DNA from: Candidatus Curtissbacteria bacterium RIFCSPLOWO2_01_FULL_38_11b
GTDB taxonomy: Bacteria > Patescibacteriota > Microgenomatia > Curtissbacterales > GWA2-41-24
Assembly (NCBI GenBank): GCA_001774995.1
Contig: MFBO01000041.1
Span: 5,754-25,906 of the forward strand
DNA: 20,153 bases
Direction: 5' to 3'
Shown here one piece after another: positions 13,540-20,153 of this stretch (positions are counted from its first letter, which is position 1; each line of letters opens with the position of its first letter). The notes under the pieces are model-generated. The model worked only from the letters and a program-made list of their open reading frames with translations, did not search any database and was not told the origin of the DNA. The translations under genes and the position numbers were made by a program.

Positions 13540-14844
13540 ATGACAATCACAGTTATTGGAGCAGGTTATGTTGGTTTAGTTACTGCGGCTGTTTTTGCAG
13601 AACTTGGCAACAAAGTTTATTGCGTTGACGTTATCAAAGATAAAATTGATGAGCTCAAAAGGGGTGAAGTACCTTTCTTTGAACCGATGCTATCAGACTA
13701 CATTAAAAAAAATCTAAAAGAAAAAAGGCTTTTTTTTACGACAAGCTACAGTGAATCGGTACCTAAATCTAAAACAGTTTTTATTTGTGTTGGAACACCC
13801 CCAAAAACGAATGGTGAAGCAGATCTTTCATTTCTCTTTTCAGCCCTTAGGCAGACTGCAAAAAATCTTTCAGGTTATACACTGATAACAATTAAAAGCA
13901 CAATCCCAATTGGGTATGAAGACGACCTTGAGGAAACTGTCAGAAAATATGCCAAGGAAAAATTTGAATTTGCAGCATCTCCGGAATTTCTTAGAGAAGG
14001 AACTGCTATTGCGGACACGCTTCATCCGGACAGAATCGTAATCGGCTCTTCCAGTAAAAAAGCACAGAAAATGCTTTTGGAACTGCACGCCCCAATTTCC
14101 GGCGAAAGAATAATAACTGATATGAGGTCTGCCCAGCTTATCAAATATGCATCTAACGCACTTTTGGCAACTAAAGTTTCCTTTGCCAACAGTATTGCAA
14201 TTCTTTGCGAAAAGATGAATGCTAATGTCACAAAAGTTTTGGCAGGTGTTGGGGCGGACAGGAGAATCGGTCACCCATTTTTATACCCAGGAGTTGGATA
14301 TGGCGGATCGTGTCTTCCCAAAGATGTTTTGGCGTTTATTGCCCAATCAACACGCTTTGACTATGATTTTGAGCTGTTAAGAGCAGTTGACAGCATTAAT
14401 AATGACCAGATCGAAAGATTTATTAATAAAATTAGAGAAGCTTTGGAAGCCAAAGAAGGTAAAAGGATAAATCTTGATGGCTTCTCACTTGCGATTTTAG
14501 GCCTTGCTTTTAAACCAAATACAGACGACATGAGAGACGCTCCTTCCATAAAAATCATCAACCGTTTAATCGATCTCGGCGCAAAGATCACTGCACATGA
14601 TCCTCGGGCAATGGTTAATGCCAAGAAGATTTTGCCACATGTTACCTATGCCACTGATATATCTAAAGCAATTCAGGGTAAAGATGCGCTGGTAATAGTT
14701 ACAGAATGGCCACAGTTTGCCCAACTTGATTTAAAACAAGTGAAAAAGTTACTTAAAAAACCCATTATTATTGACGGCAGAAATCTATTTAATGCCCAGA
14801 AGATAAAAGAAGCAGGGTTCAAATATGTCGGTATCGGTCAATGA
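13540..14844 (+). CDS. ugd: UDP-glucose 6-dehydrogenase
   Basis: Ugd oxidises UDP-glucose twice with NAD to UDP-glucuronate, a precursor for acidic surface sugars. The 434-residue length is typical. Motifs in order: Rossmann G7-A-G-Y-V-G12, VGTPPKTNGEADLS, ASPEFLREGTAIADTLHPDR, KYASNALLATKVSFANSIA, the catalytic-Cys motif GVGYGGSCLPKDV with C258, and GLAFKPNTDDMRDAPS in the C-terminal domain. Close relatives such as UDP-ManNAc dehydrogenases share this plan, but FLREGTA and GGSCLPKD fit the Ugd branch. No Shine-Dalgarno site precedes the ATG. The TGA stop overlaps the next start (ATGA). Confidence 0.93.
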   Translation: MTITVIGAGYVGLVTAAVFAELGNKVYCVDVIKDKIDELKRGEVPFFEPMLSDYIKKNLKEKRLFFTTSYSESVPKSKTVFICVGTPPKTNGEADLSFLFSALRQTAKNLSGYTLITIKSTIPIGYEDDLEETVRKYAKEKFEFAASPEFLREGTAIADTLHPDRIVIGSSSKKAQKMLLELHAPISGERIITDMRSAQLIKYASNALLATKVSFANSIAILCEKMNANVTKVLAGVGADRRIGHPFLYPGVGYGGSCLPKDVLAFIAQSTRFDYDFELLRAVDSINNDQIERFINKIREALEAKEGKRINLDGFSLAILGLAFKPNTDDMRDAPSIKIINRLIDLGAKITAHDPRAMVNAKKILPHVTYATDISKAIQGKDALVIVTEWPQFAQLDLKQVKKLLKKPIIIDGRNLFNAQKIKEAGFKYVGIGQ

Positions 14845-15833
14845 AAAAAGCATTAAATTCCGTGAGGAATCAAGGTTCTTCGAAGAAGGTTCTCATAACT
14901 GGCGTCGCCGGCTTTGTGGGTAGCCACTTGACTGAGTATCTGCTTGCCAAAAACATTCAAGTTACAGGAGTTATCCACCCTAAACATTCAATTTCGAATA
15001 TCAAGAACTTAATAAACAAAATCACTGTTTTCGAATGTAACATCCAAGACAAAAGATCAGTAGCAAAAATTATTGATAAAAATGAGTTCGACTATATCTT
15101 TCATCTTGCTGCCTATTCTTCTCCTGCACAAAGTTATTCCCAGGCGACCGCAACACTCGAAAATAATATTTTTGGAGAGTTGAATTTACTTGAAACCCTC
15201 GTAAAAATTAAATCAAAAGCTAAAGTCTTGATTGTCGGATCATCAGACGAATATGGAAATGTATCTCCAAAATATTTGCCGGTTAAGGAATCCGCACCGC
15301 TTGCTCCGATTTCTCCGTACGCAGTTTCCAAAGTTGCCCAAGACCTGTTGGGTTTGCAGTTTTACTTGCACCACGCCTTAAATACGGTTCGAGTTCGGCC
15401 TTTTAACCATATTGGGCCCAGACAATCAACTGCATTTGTGATTCCAGCCTTTGTTGCACAAATTGTTAAAGCCCAAAAAGAAAATAGGGGAGAAATTAGA
15501 GTCGGGAACCTAAATACTTATAGAGATTTTACCGATGTGCGCGACATTGTCAGAGCGTATTTGCTTGCTTTGGAAAAAGGAGAAAGCGGTGAGGTATATA
15601 ACATTGGATCTGGTAAAGCCTATAAAATAGGGGATGTCCTTGATAAATTAATTTCAATGTCTGGTACAAAATTAAAAGTTATACAAGATAAAAAATTAAT
15701 AAGAGAAAGCGAGGTAGTCAAAATTTATTGCGACTTTAAAAAATTTAATAGACAAACAGGCTGGAAACCGCAAATTCCAATCGATCAAACACTTTCTGAT
15801 ACAATGGATTACGAACGGAGAAAATTAACCTAG
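14841..15833 (+). CDS. rmd: GDP-4-keto-6-deoxy-D-mannose reductase-like SDR
   Basis: The probable role is reduction of the GMD product to GDP-D-rhamnose (or a related 6-deoxyhexose). The 330-residue extended SDR has a short basic N-terminal extension, then VLITGVAGFVGSHLTEYL, FHLAAYSSPAQSY, IVGSSDEYG and catalytic Y160-A-V-S-K164. RVRPFNHIGPRQSTAFVIPAF and YNIGSGKAYKIGDVLD are typical of the Rmd group. The neighbouring gmd supplies its substrate, which supports the call, but the two genes are split by a terminator. Start ATG 14841 overlaps the ugd stop. A UDP-sugar epimerase or decarboxylase is the main alternative. Confidence 0.8.
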   Translation: MKKALNSVRNQGSSKKVLITGVAGFVGSHLTEYLLAKNIQVTGVIHPKHSISNIKNLINKITVFECNIQDKRSVAKIIDKNEFDYIFHLAAYSSPAQSYSQATATLENNIFGELNLLETLVKIKSKAKVLIVGSSDEYGNVSPKYLPVKESAPLAPISPYAVSKVAQDLLGLQFYLHHALNTVRVRPFNHIGPRQSTAFVIPAFVAQIVKAQKENRGEIRVGNLNTYRDFTDVRDIVRAYLLALEKGESGEVYNIGSGKAYKIGDVLDKLISMSGTKLKVIQDKKLIRESEVVKIYCDFKKFNRQTGWKPQIPIDQTLSDTMDYERRKLT

Positions 15834-15859
15834 TTACTCTAATTAACCTAATTGACCTA
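15823..15859. repeat. Three short direct repeats AATTRACCTA
   Basis: AATTAACCTA occurs at 15823-15832 and 15841-15850, and AATTGACCTA at 15850-15859. The first overlaps the rmd stop. They lead directly into the terminator. Confidence 0.6.
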
Positions 15860-15865
15860 AATAAA

Positions 15866-15898
15866 TCCCAATTACTAAATTAAAAAATTGGGACTTTT
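15866..15898 (+). terminator. Intrinsic terminator after rmd
   Basis: Arms TCCCAATT (15866-15873) and AATTGGGA (15886-15893) form a perfect 8-bp stem with a 12-base loop. CTTTT follows at once. It ends the cluster that runs through rmd, 32 bases after its stop. Confidence 0.75.
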
Positions 15899-15906
15899 AA
15901 AATTAT

Positions 15907-15943
15907 TTAGAAATTAGAATAATTAGAAATTAGAAATTAATCA
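15907..15943. repeat. Heptamer repeat TTAGAAA directly before gmd
   Basis: TTAG recurs at 15907, 15914, 15923 and 15930, three times as TTAGAAA, and the series ends at TTAATCA next to the gmd ATG. A TAGAAT (15915-15920) could serve as a -10 box. The block replaces a normal ribosome-binding site and may be a slippage-prone upstream element. Confidence 0.55.
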
Positions 15944-16921
15944 ATGGCACAAAAGCGCGCACTTATTACTGGTATTACAGGACAAGACGGATCATATTTA
16001 GCCGAATTTTTACTTTCTAAAAATTATCAAGTTTTCGGCTTAACCAGAAGGACATCAACGCCAAATTACGAAAGGATTAAGCATATCGAGGATAAAATCA
16101 AACTTTTGCCGGGCGATCTTCTAGATCAACAATCGCTTACTAGTGCTGTTGATTATTCTGCGCCTGATGAAATCTATAATCTAGCTGCCCAAAGTTTTGT
16201 CGCAACTTCCTGGTCACAGCCTGTTTTAACAGGTGAATTTACAGCACTTGGTGTAACCCGAATGCTGGAAGCTGTTAGACAAATTAAACCTAAAGCCAAA
16301 TTTTACCAAGCCTCATCATCAGAAATGTTTGGCATGGTGCATGAATCGCCCCAAAGTGAATCTACCCAATTTCATCCCAGAAGTCCCTATGGAGTTGCCA
16401 AAGTTTACGGCCATTGGATCACCATAAATTATCGGGAATCTTACGATCTCTTTGCAGTTTCCGGGATTCTATTTAACCATGAGTCACCACGTCGGGGTTT
16501 AGAGTTTGTTACACGCAAAATTTCCCACGGGGTTGCCAAAATATATCTCGGTCAGGCCAATGAAATCATTTTGGGTAATCTTGATGCCAAAAGAGACTGG
16601 GGTTTTGCAGGAGACTATGTGAAAGCTATGTGGTTGATGCTTCAACAGCCAAAAGCCCAGGACTTTGTTGTTGCAACAGGCGAAAATCATTCAGTACGCG
16701 AATTTGTTGAACAAGCCTTTAAGGCAGTCAATATCACAAACTGGAAAAAGTACGTTAAAACATCTAAAGAATATATCAGGCCTGCGGAAGTCGATTTTCT
16801 GATCGGTGATGCCACAAAGGCAAAAGAAGCATTAAGCTGGAAACCGACTGTTTCATTTAAAGAACTTGTTGCCATGATGGTTAAAGCAGATGTAGATCTT
16901 CTTAAGAAAAATTCCAGATGA
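15944..16921 (+). CDS. gmd: GDP-mannose 4,6-dehydratase
   Basis: GMD converts GDP-D-mannose to GDP-4-keto-6-deoxy-D-mannose, the precursor of GDP-D-rhamnose and GDP-L-fucose. The 325-residue protein shows [39 protein letters not shown], the SSSEMFG active-site motif, catalytic Y149-G-V-A-K153 and the family-specific [39 protein letters not shown] is also diagnostic. It begins a new unit after the terminator. Rmd upstream is the probable next enzyme; no fucose synthase is seen. The TGA stop overlaps the next start by four bases (ATGA). Confidence 0.96.
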   Translation: MAQKRALITGITGQDGSYLAEFLLSKNYQVFGLTRRTSTPNYERIKHIEDKIKLLPGDLLDQQSLTSAVDYSAPDEIYNLAAQSFVATSWSQPVLTGEFTALGVTRMLEAVRQIKPKAKFYQASSSEMFGMVHESPQSESTQFHPRSPYGVAKVYGHWITINYRESYDLFAVSGILFNHESPRRGLEFVTRKISHGVAKIYLGQANEIILGNLDAKRDWGFAGDYVKAMWLMLQQPKAQDFVVATGENHSVREFVEQAFKAVNITNWKKYVKTSKEYIRPAEVDFLIGDATKAKEALSWKPTVSFKELVAMMVKADVDLLKKNSR

Positions 16922-18111
16922 GACTGGTAGTTGTAATCCCCACTTTCAACGAAAAAGATAACATAAAAGAGGTCATCAGAAAAGTTCTTGATCAAGAAAA
17001 TAAATTTCAAGATATAGAACTCCATGTACTTGTTTCAGACAGTCATTCTTCCGACGGAACCGTTCATATAGTCAAAAGAATTTCACAAGTCAACAAAAAG
17101 GTTCATTACTTGGATGTTAAAGAGAGAGGACTCGGTATCGGAATCGTTGAAGGACACAGATTTGCGATCAGTCACCTTAAAGCAGATATTTTAGCTCAGA
17201 TGGATGGAGATCTCTCTCACGACCCTTCAAGTATTGTTGAAATGCTTAAGCAGATTAAAAAGGGGTATGATCTTGTAATTGGCTCAAGGTTAATGAAGGG
17301 TGGCAAGAATCTGCTTGGTTGGCACAGAAGACTTTTTACCAGAGGATCAGCACTTTTTTGCAAAATCAGTTGGGGGACGTTTGGCATATCTGAGTATACC
17401 AACTCTTACCGAGTCTTCACCAAAGAACTTTTTGAGAAAATAGATTTCAAAAAAATTCCTTGGAAATCCAAGACTTACATAATACAGCCGTCATTTCTGT
17501 ACGGAGCTATAGTCGCCGGAGCAAAAATTAAAGAAGTACCTATTACATTTCAAGACAGAAAAAAGGGTTACTCTAAAGCGCAAATAATTGCTTACACGTG
17601 GGACGTTATTAAATTTGGCTTGAAAGTGCGTTTTCAAAAATCTAAAACTTTGATTAAATTTTTAATGGTCGGAAGCGTAAGCTATTTAATCAATGCCATT
17701 CTTCTGGGAATTCTAAACAGAGGAGATTTATTTTTCATCCCATTTTTGGACAGGCCACTTTTATCAATTGTACCCACAGTAGATTTAGCACCGCGCTTGC
17801 TATTTATACATCTAGACAGACTTTTTATATCATCAATAATTTCTATTCAGGCATCGATTATTTTCAACTTCATTTTTCATGATAACTGGACATTTAAATA
17901 TAGATCACGCGAAGGGTCAAAAATGAAAAGATTTTTGAAATTTAACCTCACATCTTTTGGCAGCCCATTGATTCAATTGGCAAGTATCTTATTTTTCGCT
18001 AGAGTTTTTAACCTTCATGAACAAATTGGCTTAGCAATCGGTGTACTCATTGGTCTGTTTTTCAACTACACCGTAAATTTGCTCTGGATTTGGAAATCTC
18101 CTCAAACATAA
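16918..18111 (+). CDS. Polyprenyl-phosphate sugar transferase: GT2 domain fused to GtrA-like membrane domain
   Basis: The predicted enzyme transfers a sugar from GDP-mannose or a similar donor to a polyprenyl phosphate, as in dolichyl-phosphate mannose synthase. The 397-residue protein has a cytoplasmic GT2 domain (about 1-235) with [21 protein letters not shown], the metal-binding D96-G-D98 in [10 protein letters not shown] and GSRLMKGG. A GtrA-type domain follows (about 240-395), with about four TM segments, starting [19 protein letters not shown] and ending NLLWIWKSP. Many DPM1-like archaeal and bacterial proteins share this fusion. It would supply lipid-linked sugar to the GT-C enzyme encoded 2 bases downstream, which strengthens the paired reading. 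Confidence 0.92.
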   Translation: MRLVVVIPTFNEKDNIKEVIRKVLDQENKFQDIELHVLVSDSHSSDGTVHIVKRISQVNKKVHYLDVKERGLGIGIVEGHRFAISHLKADILAQMDGDLSHDPSSIVEMLKQIKKGYDLVIGSRLMKGGKNLLGWHRRLFTRGSALFCKISWGTFGISEYTNSYRVFTKELFEKIDFKKIPWKSKTYIIQPSFLYGAIVAGAKIKEVPITFQDRKKGYSKAQIIAYTWDVIKFGLKVRFQKSKTLIKFLMVGSVSYLINAILLGILNRGDLFFIPFLDRPLLSIVPTVDLAPRLLFIHLDRLFISSIISIQASIIFNFIFHDNWTFKYRSREGSKMKRFLKFNLTSFGSPLIQLASILFFARVFNLHEQIGLAIGVLIGLFFNYTVNLLWIWKSPQT

Positions 18112-18113
18112 GC

Positions 18114-19616
18114 ATGTCCAAAATTATCAAAAATTATCAATTAATTCTCTTAATTTTAGTTATTTTAGTTGCTATATTTTTCAGGTTCTGGCACATAAGA
18201 GATTACGTTGTTTTTCTGGGGGATGAAGGCAGAGACATGATTGTAATGCGCAATATTTTCATTAACAAACGTTTGCCGTTTCTGGGGCCCACAGCATCAG
18301 TCGGGGGTTTTTACTTAGGGCCTATTTACTATTGGATGGCTGCCCCGTTTTTGTATCTGTGGCAATTTGACCCGGTGGGCCCATCTTATTTTGTAGCAAT
18401 TGTTGGCGTGGCAACAGTATTTTTACTCTACAAATTTTTGAAGGAAGCTACCCATTTCTGGCCGGCAATTTTTGCAAGTCTACTTTACGCAACAGCCCCC
18501 TTAATTGTCAGATATTCTCGCTCTTCATGGAATCCCAACCCTTTGCCTTTTTTTGCTCTATTGATGGTTTATTTTATCTATTTGGGTATTACGAGGAAAA
18601 AGTACCCCCTTTTTTTAGGAGCGGGTGCATGTTTAGGTATAGCAGTTCAACTGCACTACTTAGCTTCAATACTTGTGTTTGTCGCAGGAATTATCATTCT
18701 GACTAATACAAAATATAAGAATTGGCCAAAAATCATCCTGCTTTCTCTTATCGGATTCGTTATTACTTTTTCTCCATTTTTAGCATTCGAAATTAGACAT
18801 AATTTTCCAAATTTCAGAACAATTTTGGAATTCGTAACGCGAGGATCCAACTTAGGATTTAAAACCTTTAATATTTTTTGGCTAGTATTCGATACGGGCA
18901 ACATTTTTTTGGAAGAAATTTCCAAGGTAATGGAAACCTATAGTACAAACATTATTTTCTTCGCCTTAGCTATTCTTGGACTTCTAGGGATTTTTATCTC
19001 AAGACACGACAAGAATTCAAGATTACTTTTTTCAATTGGCCTAATCTGGTTTCTCGGAGGTCTTCTAAGTCTTAGATTATATACTGGTCAAATCCATGAT
19101 TACTATTTTGGACTTATGTTTCCCGCGCCATTTTTGCTGGCAGGATTAATTTTTTCTATTTTCTGGCAAAAACCAATTTGGAGAATAATATGCATTAGTG
19201 TAACGGCCCTCATTGTACTCATCTTTCTTAATAATCAGTTTTATAAAAACCAGCCCAATCGCTTAATTGACCAAACGAAACAAATAGCCAACCTTGTAAT
19301 TGAAAAATCGGGAAATAATGCTTTCAACTTTGCCATTATTTCGGATCATAACTCTGATCACGCTTACAGATATTTTTTAGAGGTAGAAAATCGCAAACCA
19401 ACAGATCTGGAAATATTGATAACAGATCAGCTGATAGTCGTATGTGAATCAAAAAAATGTGAACCCCTTGGGGATCCCGCTTGGGAAATTGCAGGTTTTG
19501 GCAGGGCAGAAATTTCTGAAGAACAAGATGTTAAAGGTGGAATAAAAGTTTTTCGACTCATTCACTGGCCCGGGACTCCGTCTCCAGCTGGTAGGCCTGC
19601 GATAAAAGGGGGATAA
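18114..19616 (+). CDS. GT-C membrane glycosyltransferase (GT39/PMT_2-like)
   Basis: This is probably a transferase using polyprenyl-phosphate sugars on the outer face of the membrane, modifying protein or lipid. The 500-residue product has an N-terminal TM segment, then G-D37-E38-G-R-D in the first outer loop, which is the usual GT-C acidic motif, followed by GGFYLGPIYYW and about 10 further hydrophobic segments to residue about 385. A soluble C-terminal part follows. ATG 18114, two bases after the GT2 stop, is preferred to the in-frame ATG 18090 inside it. The last ~15 residues (PGTPSPAGRPAIKGG) are G+C-rich and unlike the rest, suggesting a late insertion or frameshift at the C-terminus. 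Confidence 0.87.
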   Translation: MSKIIKNYQLILLILVILVAIFFRFWHIRDYVVFLGDEGRDMIVMRNIFINKRLPFLGPTASVGGFYLGPIYYWMAAPFLYLWQFDPVGPSYFVAIVGVATVFLLYKFLKEATHFWPAIFASLLYATAPLIVRYSRSSWNPNPLPFFALLMVYFIYLGITRKKYPLFLGAGACLGIAVQLHYLASILVFVAGIIILTNTKYKNWPKIILLSLIGFVITFSPFLAFEIRHNFPNFRTILEFVTRGSNLGFKTFNIFWLVFDTGNIFLEEISKVMETYSTNIIFFALAILGLLGIFISRHDKNSRLLFSIGLIWFLGGLLSLRLYTGQIHDYYFGLMFPAPFLLAGLIFSIFWQKPIWRIICISVTALIVLIFLNNQFYKNQPNRLIDQTKQIANLVIEKSGNNAFNFAIISDHNSDHAYRYFLEVENRKPTDLEILITDQLIVVCESKKCEPLGDPAWEIAGFGRAEISEEQDVKGGIKVFRLIHWPGTPSPAGRPAIKGG

Positions 19617-19627
19617 GAGTTATCGCA
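19598..19627. other. Hairpin across the GT-C gene stop
   Basis: TGCGATAA (19598-19605) pairs with TTATCGCA (19620-19627) around a 14-base loop that contains the TAA stop. No T-run follows, so it is at best a weak terminator. The remaining gap to pyrB (to 19771) holds an open -1 frame (see findings) and the pyrB promoter, and no RNA gene that I can recognise. Confidence 0.5.
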
Positions 19628-19757
19628 AAGCCGAGTGTTGTCTTAGGCTGTTTGGTCGTTTTATGTTTTCCAGTTTCACTGCAACAGGCAGTATATCGTG
19701 TCGTTAATCAGGTATTGGCAATACGAAGTGTTTTATCCTTAAGTTATACTTACGATA

Positions 19758-19763
19758 TATAAT
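19758..19763 (+). promoter_or_regulatory. -10 box of pyrB
   Basis: A perfect TATAAT ends 8 bases before the pyrB ATG with no Shine-Dalgarno site between, the same layout as prfB. No clear -35 box is seen. Confidence 0.5.
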
Positions 19764-19771
19764 CAAGCAAA

Positions 19772-20153
19772 ATGATCTTAAAGCACATAATTTCTGCCAA
19801 GCAATTCGACACAGAAACTCTCAACAAAATTTTCGCGCTGGCAGATCTTATAAAAAAGGGCGAATTTGATAAAAATTCCATGTCGGGTAAAATCATGGCC
19901 ACACTTTTTTACCAACCATCGACCAGAACAAGATTATCATTCGAATCTGCAATGCACAAACTTGGAGGATCTGTGATAACCACAGAAAATGCTGGTGAGT
20001 TCTCATCAGCCATAAAAGGCGAGACATTAGAAGATACGATCCGTATAGTTAACTTTTATTCAGACGTTATAGTTATTCGTCATCCAGAAAGTGGATTTGC
20101 AGATCTTGCGGCGAGATATTCTAACGTTCCGATAATTAACGCAGGGGATGGTG
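19772..20153 (+). CDS. pyrB: Aspartate carbamoyltransferase catalytic subunit, 5' part
   Basis: PyrB condenses carbamoyl phosphate and aspartate in pyrimidine synthesis. The 127 codons present cover much of the carbamoyl-phosphate domain. Signatures are LFYQPS50-T-R-T-R54-LSFESAMHKLGG, the phosphate-binding loop, then GETLEDTIRIV, IRHPESG and VPIINAGDG at the window edge. FYQPSTRTRLSFE and the RHP motif fit aspartate rather than ornithine carbamoyltransferase. The gene is cut by the end of the window, not by a stop. It has its own -10 box and is functionally unrelated to the glycan cluster before it. Confidence 0.92.
   Translation, partial: MILKHIISAKQFDTETLNKIFALADLIKKGEFDKNSMSGKIMATLFYQPSTRTRLSFESAMHKLGGSVITTENAGEFSSAIKGETLEDTIRIVNFYSDVIVIRHPESGFADLAARYSNVPIINAGDG

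Overview
The window is a dense, A+T-rich, almost entirely plus-strand bacterial segment using the standard code: a complete prfB (release factor 2, reads UGA) is present and several genes stop at TGA. Likely source, by inference: a Candidate Phyla Radiation (Patescibacteria) bacterium, probably Microgenomates. This rests on the very short TsaB, the tight ATGA-type gene overlaps, the near absence of Shine-Dalgarno sites with -10 boxes almost touching start codons, the clustering of secA, prfB, ftsEX and an M23 peptidase, and a lamin-tail protein. No tRNA, rRNA, CRISPR array, transposase or phage gene was seen.

Region 1 (1-6628), envelope and division: 3' end of secA, an L,D-transpeptidase, uppP, prfB, a one-pass membrane protein of unknown function, ftsE, ftsX and a coiled-coil M23 peptidase of EnvC type. 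FtsEX normally controls such a peptidase across the membrane. The peptidase domain here appears circularly permuted, with the HLH motif upstream of the HxxxD motif.

Region 2 (6674-9273): a membrane-anchored lamin-tail surface protein, a VanZ-like membrane protein, then tsaE-tsaC-tsaB of tRNA t6A synthesis. TsaB is reduced to its N-terminal part. G+C-rich palindromic inserts sit in frame in tsaC, tsaB and the secA linker.

Region 3 (9277-19616), nucleotide sugars and glycosyl transfer: a GalE-like epimerase, rfbA-rfbB-rfbC-rfbD (dTDP-L-rhamnose), ugd (UDP-glucuronate), rmd and gmd (GDP-D-rhamnose or a related 6-deoxyhexose), a GT2-GtrA polyprenyl-phosphate sugar transferase and a GT-C membrane glycosyltransferase. 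Together they suggest production of a surface glycan or glycoprotein sugars on a polyprenyl carrier, which UppP would help recycle. An intrinsic terminator separates rmd from gmd.

Region 4 (19617-20153): a short intergenic stretch and the 5' part of pyrB (aspartate carbamoyltransferase), cut by the window edge.

No wholly new multi-gene system was recognised. The most unusual signals are the permuted peptidase, the protein-embedded palindromes, a decayed second SEC-C tail after secA, the repeated leaderless-promoter layout, and a probable CTG start for rfbD.
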